Positions 6,533 to 9,477 of a stretch of 9,477 nucleotides of DNA are shown here, one piece after another. This DNA is from Opitutaceae bacterium. Lineage in GTDB: Bacteria; Verrucomicrobiota; Verrucomicrobiia; Opitutales; Opitutaceae. The notes beneath the pieces are model-generated. The model had not been told where the DNA came from and searched no databases. It saw nothing but the letters and a program-made list of their open reading frames with translations. Both the position numbers and the translations under genes were made by a program. Position 1 is the stretch's first letter; each line of letters starts with the position of its first letter. The stretch is from NCBI GenBank assembly GCA_029979145.1, contig JAPOIC010000066.1:1-9477 (forward strand). Direction: 5' to 3'.

Positions 6533-6646
6533 GGGGGAACGCTGATGGGCGCCAATCTGCGCTAATGGTCGAACCCCTTGCCGGTTTGGGGTGAAGTCTG
6601 GTTTTGGTCCGGATCAGCGCACATTGGCGCAAATCAGCGTTCCCCC
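6533..6646. repeat. Large imperfect inverted repeat in the tyrA–aroA gap
   Basis: Two 34-bp arms (6533-6566 and 6613-6646) pair at 30 of 34 positions around a 46-nt centre. The left arm starts GGGGGAACGCTGAT and the right arm ends ATCAGCGTTCCCCC, a perfect 14-bp outer stem. The right arm is also a copy of the 31-bp repeat at 1508-1538. The element lies wholly between the tyrA stop (6659) and the aroA start (6470), so any tyrA–aroA transcript would carry it as a long hairpin. Confidence 0.85.
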
Positions 6647-6658
6647 ACCGCCTCAGCG

Positions 6659-7507
6659 TTACGGTCGGAAATCCCGGCGGTAGGCTTGGCCGCGCTCAAT
6701 GCGGGCGGCGACTTCGACGTAGTCGCGATTGGCGAGCGCGGCGTGGAATTGTTGGAGTTCGTCTTGGAATTCGCGCAGCGCCCGCAGCACCTCGTCGCGG
6801 TTTTGCTCGAGAATGGTGCGCCAGAGTTGGGGGTCGCTGCCGGCGATCCGAGTCGTGTCACGCAGGCCGCCGCCGGCATAATTGCGCCAAGCGTGGTCTT
6901 TGCGGTGGAGCAGGGCGCAAAGGGAGGAGGCCAGCACCTGAGGAAGGTGGCTGATGTGCGCGACGATTTCGTCGTGCTGGTCGGGGGTCACGGTCACCAC
7001 TTCGCTGCCGAGGTCGTGCCAGAATTTCACGACGGTTTCCACGGCGGCAGCATCAGCCTCAGGCAGAGGCGTGACGAAGCAGGTGCGGCGCTCAAACAGC
7101 CCCGCGCTGCCATGCTCCCAACCGGTCTTCTCCGATCCGGCCATGGGGTGCGAGCCGACGAACCGGGCTTTGCCGGCGAGCGCGGCGTGGCCGAGGCGGC
7201 TGATGTCGCCTTTGACGCTGCCGACGTCGGTGACGATGGCTTCGGGCGGAAGATGCGGCGCAATCTCGCCTGTCAGGGGGGCGATCAAGGTGACCGGGGC
7301 GGCGATCACCACCAGGCTGGCGCTGGCGACTGCTTCAGCGAGGGTGGCGGGCGCGGCATCGCACCACTCTTGAGCCGCCAACTGCAGCCGCACTTCCGGG
7401 CGGCGGGCCCAGATCACGATGCGCTCCGCCAAGCCACGCTCGCGCGCAGCCCGGGCAACGGAGGCGCCGAGCAGGCCGGGAGCGATAATGGTCAATTGCG
7501 GCAGCAC
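6659..7507 (-). CDS. tyrA: Prephenate dehydrogenase
   Basis: Oxidatively decarboxylates prephenate to 4-hydroxyphenylpyruvate for tyrosine synthesis, using NAD(P)+. It is 282 residues long, a single-function TyrA without a chorismate mutase or ACT domain. Family blocks are TDVGSVKG (93-100), VGSHPMAGSEKTGW (117-130, conserved His120), HISHLPQ (184-190, catalytic-region histidines) and GGGLRDTTRIAGSDPQLW (212-229). The nucleotide loop reads IIAPGLLGAS, so the first Gly of GxGxxG is Ala9; the next two Gly are kept (11 and 14). The start is GTG at 7507; it gives the Rossmann strand at residue 4, and no ATG gives a better N-terminus. A weak AGG precedes it. aroA follows after 188 bp that hold the inverted repeat. 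Arogenate specificity cannot be excluded. Confidence 0.95.
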   Translation of the reverse strand: MLPQLTIIAPGLLGASVARAARERGLAERIVIWARRPEVRLQLAAQEWCDAAPATLAEAVASASLVVIAAPVTLIAPLTGEIAPHLPPEAIVTDVGSVKGDISRLGHAALAGKARFVGSHPMAGSEKTGWEHGSAGLFERRTCFVTPLPEADAAAVETVVKFWHDLGSEVVTVTPDQHDEIVAHISHLPQVLASSLCALLHRKDHAWRNYAGGGLRDTTRIAGSDPQLWRTILEQNRDEVLRALREFQDELQQFHAALANRDYVEVAARIERGQAYRRDFRP

Positions 7508-7531
7508 GCCTAAAGAGGAAGTGCGAAACGC

Positions 7532-7549
7532 CGGGACTGTCGAGTCCCG
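7532..7549. repeat. Small perfect hairpin between the EVE gene and tyrA
   Basis: CGGGACT (7532-7538) pairs with AGTCCCG (7543-7549) around a 4-nt loop. On the minus strand it lies about 100 nt after the EVE-gene stop and 24 nt before the tyrA GTG. No T-tract follows on either strand, so it may be a processing or repeat element rather than a terminator. Confidence 0.5.
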
Positions 7550-7642
7550 AGCAAGTGAAGGGAACGCATGCCGTGCTCGTCGGCGAGGGGATTGATGCGC
7601 CCGAGGTGGGGCTCTTTGCCTGGTCCAGCGCCTACCTGCAGC

Positions 7643-8053
7643 TCAACGGGCCAAATTGTTTATCGTGGCGAATTCAGCCGGGGTGAGGGGCATCACTGAC
7701 AATCGGCTTTGGCGGAGAAGGGCGATTTTCGCGAGGGCAGGTTCTGCTTTGATGGCGGCGAGGGGCACGGGCGTGGCGAGCGGTTTGATGGCTTTCAATT
7801 CCACGGCGACCCAGCCCGGATCCTCAGCGGTCGTATCGGGGAAAGCCGTCTTGGTGACCTCGGCAATACCCACCACCGCCTTGGTGGTCACGCTCTCGTA
7901 GAAGAACACTTGGTCGCCCTTGCGCATGGCGTTAAGGTGGATCCTGGCCTGATAGTTGCGCACCCCGGTCCAAGCGGTGCGTTTGTCCCTAACGAGATCG
8001 GCCCATGCGTAGGCATCGGGTTCGGATTTTACCAGCCAGTGTTGCTTTGTCAT
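7643..8053 (-). CDS. EVE-domain protein
   Basis: A 136-residue single-domain protein. EVE domains have a PUA/YTH-like fold and bind modified bases in DNA or RNA; the human homologue THYN1 is of this type. Recognisable blocks are HWLVKSEPDAYAWADL (5-20), WTGVRNYQAR (28-37), KGDQVFFYES (45-54) and GIAEV (62-66). The usual Asn after QAR is Ile38 here, a small departure. ATG 8053 is chosen because WLVKSEP is always at the extreme N-terminus; the same frame stays open for 300 more codons, but these only mirror the PIN/TRAM gene on the other strand. The 36-bp gap to the plus-strand microprotein makes this a divergent promoter region. tyrA lies 135 bp downstream on the same strand. Ligand and pathway are unknown; no restriction gene adjoins it. 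Confidence 0.92.
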   Translation of the reverse strand: MTKQHWLVKSEPDAYAWADLVRDKRTAWTGVRNYQARIHLNAMRKGDQVFFYESVTTKAVVGIAEVTKTAFPDTTAEDPGWVAVELKAIKPLATPVPLAAIKAEPALAKIALLRQSRLSVMPLTPAEFATINNLAR

Positions 8054-8089
8054 GGAATGAGGAGCAGTGGTCTGGCAGTAAATACGCCC

Positions 8090-8197
8090 ATGGAGTCCGC
8101 TGAAAAGGCAAAAGCCCGCCGCGTAATCGGACTGATCTACCTGCTGATGGCGGTTTTTATCGCCGGGCCGGTCATCCTTTATTTGCTGGTGCGCTGA
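8090..8197 (+). CDS. Small single-span membrane protein (35 residues)
   Basis: A hypothetical 35-residue protein. The N-terminus is charged (MESAEKAKARR) and is followed by one continuous hydrophobic helix (VIGLIYLLMAVFIAGPVILYLLV, about 12-34), ending in Arg. The basic residues before the helix predict N-terminus in the cytoplasm. The stop is 3 bp before the GTG of the PIN/TRAM membrane gene, so the two are very probably co-translated and may interact in the membrane. No Shine-Dalgarno site is seen. The frame is open further upstream, but that part is antisense to the EVE gene. I recognise no family. Evidence is the clean hydrophobic profile and tight spacing; it could still be a chance ORF. 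Confidence 0.55.
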   Translation: MESAEKAKARRVIGLIYLLMAVFIAGPVILYLLVR

Positions 8198-8200
8198 CCC

Positions 8201-9208
8201 GTGAACAAGACCCTCCTTGCGATTCGATTGGTGTTTGTCGCCCTGTGCGCCGCGGGTGGCTGGCTGGTGTGTTATGCGATCCGGGAGTGGGACGACCATC
8301 GCGCGCTGGCGGTATTCATCGGTCTTTCGATTGGCGTGTTGGTCGTGTTGGTGGACATCATGTTGAAGGGGTTTTCTCTGCGCGGTCTCTCGGCCGTCAC
8401 CTTCGGCTTGGCGGTGGGCGCGTTCATCGCCTACCTGCTGGGCACGTCGCCGTTGTTTGAGCGGGCCGACGAGCAATACATCTTTCTCGCCCGGCTGGCG
8501 CTCTTCCTGGTCTGCACCTACCTCTGCGCCGTCATCGCCCTGCGGGGGCGCGACGAATTCAACCTGGTGATTCCCTACGTGCGGTTTGTGCCCCAGGAGG
8601 TCGATACGCCGTTGATCGTGGTGGATACCAGCGTCCTGATCGACGGTCGCATCGCCAAGGTTTGCGAGTCCGGCTTCATCAGTGGCGCAGTGGTGATCCC
8701 GCAATTCGTGCTGAAGGAGTTGCACGCGGTGGCCGACTCCTCGGATGCCCAGAAAAGAGCCCGCGGCCGTCGCGGCTTGGAAGTGCTGAACGAGCTGCGT
8801 CGCATCAAGCACTTGGAAATTCGCACCCCGGAGAGCGAGGTGACCAAGCCCGAAGATGTGGATGCCAAGCTGGTGTTCCTTGCCCAGTCGATGCGGGCCA
8901 AATTGATGACCACCGACTTTAATCTCGCCAAGATGGCGGAGTTTCACGGCGTGCAGTGGCTGGACCTGAACCATCTCGCGCGGTCACTCCGGCCCGAGTT
9001 GATGCTCGGTGAAATGGTCGAGGTCGATCTGGCCAAGGCTGGCAAGGAGCCGGGCCAGGCGGTCGGTTATCTCGGCGACGGATCCATGGTGGTGGTCGAG
9101 CAAGGCCAGGCTCACATCGGCTCCCGCGTGCGCACGGAGGTCAGCAGCGTCCTGCCCACCGCCGGCGGTAAAATGGTCTTTGCCCGCCTGATCGGCCCGG
9201 TGGCTTAA
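8201..9208 (+). CDS. Membrane-anchored PIN/TRAM-domain protein (YacL-like)
   Basis: A 335-residue protein with the architecture of Bacillus YacL. There are four predicted membrane helices (about 5-27, 35-55, 60-81, 93-114), then a cytoplasmic PIN nuclease-like domain (about 138-258), then a TRAM RNA-binding domain (about 265-333). PIN acidic residues are kept: Asp142 in VVDTSVLIDGR, Glu173, Asp219/Asp221 and Asp239 in TTDFNLAK. TRAM is recognised by GEMVEVDLAKAGKEPGQAVGYLGDGSMVVVE and the closing KMVFARL. Family knowledge suggests metal-dependent RNA cleavage at the membrane; the target is unknown. Translation starts at GTG 8201, three bases after the microprotein stop, which places the first helix at residue 5. 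No antitoxin gene is present, so it is not a VapBC pair. Confidence 0.93.
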   Translation: MNKTLLAIRLVFVALCAAGGWLVCYAIREWDDHRALAVFIGLSIGVLVVLVDIMLKGFSLRGLSAVTFGLAVGAFIAYLLGTSPLFERADEQYIFLARLALFLVCTYLCAVIALRGRDEFNLVIPYVRFVPQEVDTPLIVVDTSVLIDGRIAKVCESGFISGAVVIPQFVLKELHAVADSSDAQKRARGRRGLEVLNELRRIKHLEIRTPESEVTKPEDVDAKLVFLAQSMRAKLMTTDFNLAKMAEFHGVQWLDLNHLARSLRPELMLGEMVEVDLAKAGKEPGQAVGYLGDGSMVVVEQGQAHIGSRVRTEVSSVLPTAGGKMVFARLIGPVA

Positions 9209-9234
9209 CCCTGCGCCCCCGGTGGCAAGGGTTA
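9206..9234 (+). terminator. Candidate terminator overlapping the PIN/TRAM stop codon
   Basis: TAACCCT (9206-9212), which includes the TAA stop, pairs perfectly with AGGGTTA (9228-9234) around a 15-nt GC-rich centre that can partly pair as well. The next bases (TGTCCTGTCTTCC) are pyrimidine-rich but lack a true T-run. Position favours termination; strength is uncertain. Confidence 0.4.
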
Positions 9235-9260
9235 TGTCCTGTCTTCCCCGCGTTGCCTCT

Positions 9261-9295
9261 CGCAAGTTTGTAACGTATCACGTTACAACCTTGCG
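9261..9295. promoter_or_regulatory. Operator-like 35-bp palindrome
   Basis: Two 16-bp arms (9261-9276 and 9280-9295) pair at 15 of 16 positions around a 3-bp centre. The core TTGTAACGT/ACGTTACAA (9-bp arms, 9268-9288) is perfect and AT-richer than its surroundings. The outer part is CGCAAG/CTTGCG. A degenerate second core lies 82 bp away. The short centre and symmetric core fit a dimeric repressor site better than a terminator; no repressor gene is in view. Confidence 0.5.
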
Positions 9296-9349
9296 GGGTC
9301 CCATGCCCTCAGCATCAGCCCAACGTCGGAGGTTTGGACGGATCTGAGT

Positions 9350-9370
9350 TTGTAACATAATACGTTAGGA
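9350..9370. promoter_or_regulatory. Second, degenerate operator-like site
   Basis: Aligns with the 9268-9288 core at 16 of 21 positions: it keeps TTGTAAC and ACGTTA but has lost right-end symmetry. CATAAT (9356-9361) inside it resembles a -10 box, with TTGGAC (9334-9339) 16 bp upstream as a weak -35. No credible gene follows before the tRNA on the opposite strand. Confidence 0.35.
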
Positions 9371-9420
9371 ATTGACGTGAGCCACATGCGGCTCGAGGCC
9401 CGAGGATGGCGGCCTAGAAA

Positions 9421-9445
9421 CCAAAAAGCCCCCAAAAGGAGGCTT
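9421..9445 (-). terminator. Intrinsic terminator of the tRNA
   Basis: Read on the minus strand, AAGCCTCC (9445-9438) pairs with GGGGGCTT (9433-9426; one G-U pair) around a TTTT loop and runs into TTTTT (9427-9423). It begins four bases after the encoded CCA end of the tRNA, a classic position. Confidence 0.8.
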
Positions 9446-9449
9446 AAAA

Positions 9450-9477
9450 TGGCGGGATGGACGGGACTCGAACCCGC
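9450..9477 (-). tRNA. tRNA, 3' end only (isotype unknown)
   Basis: On the minus strand the window edge opens in the T arm: stem GCGGG, loop TTCGAGT, stem CCCGT (one G-U pair). The acceptor 3' strand CCATCCC, discriminator G and an encoded CCA follow. The 5' acceptor strand, off-window, should be near GGGATGG. The anticodon lies outside, so the amino acid cannot be assigned; a G discriminator is only a loose restriction. Confidence 0.85.

Noticed and set aside
5232..6545. A 437-codon plus-strand open frame opposite aroA
   Set aside because: Low-complexity Gly/Arg/Ala text with no domain, exactly antisense to an EPSP synthase with all motifs intact. Long antisense frames are expected at this GC content.
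8054..8974. A 300-codon N-terminal extension of the EVE protein
   Set aside because: It is rich in His and Gln and is the mirror of the PIN/TRAM gene; EVE proteins begin at HWLVKSEP, which fits ATG 8053.
8201..9208. PIN-domain toxin of a VapBC system
   Set aside because: The protein has four membrane helices and a TRAM domain and lacks an antitoxin neighbour; YacL-type architecture explains it better.

Overview
GC-rich bacterial chromosome, mostly housekeeping and metabolic genes. The best guess is a Verrucomicrobiota bacterium of the Opitutales type. The basis is the high GC content, the tyrA–aroA–cmk–plsC order, starts without Shine-Dalgarno sites, and intergenic palindromic repeats. This assignment is an inference: the window has no taxonomic marker such as rRNA.

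Layout. Positions 1-196 hold no gene I can support. A plus-strand Gfo/Idh/MocA-type oxidoreductase (197-1231) is followed by about 400 bp of repeat-rich intergenic DNA. Next come a GlmU-C-like left-handed beta-helix protein (1628-2308) and trpS (2347-3312), which ends at a hairpin (3328-3351) shared with a convergent minus-strand gene. The rest of the centre is on the minus strand. In transcription order it holds an EVE-domain protein (8053-7643), tyrA (7507-6659), aroA (6470-5214), cmk (5214-4543), plsC (4546-3887) and a secreted TonB-C-domain protein (3720-3364). aroA/cmk share a TGATG junction and cmk/plsC an ATGA junction, so these three are almost certainly one translationally coupled operon. 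tyrA may also belong, although a large inverted repeat (6533-6646) separates it from aroA. Divergent from the EVE gene runs a plus-strand pair: a 35-residue single-span membrane peptide (8090-8197) and a YacL-like four-helix PIN/TRAM protein (8201-9208). The right end has a probable terminator, two related operator-like palindromes, a tRNA terminator and the 3' end of a minus-strand tRNA.

Function. TyrA and AroA act in aromatic amino-acid synthesis, with TrpRS charging tRNA-Trp nearby. Cmk and PlsC supply CDP/dCDP and phosphatidic acid, which meet in CDP-diacylglycerol synthesis.

I found no CRISPR array, transposase, phage gene or recognisable defence system. The unexplained structure is mostly between genes: a dispersed repeat family (two loci), the operator-like palindrome pair near 9270 and 9360, a possible membrane microprotein, and a start-site pattern (no clear Shine-Dalgarno, C at -1 before 10 of 11 chosen starts).
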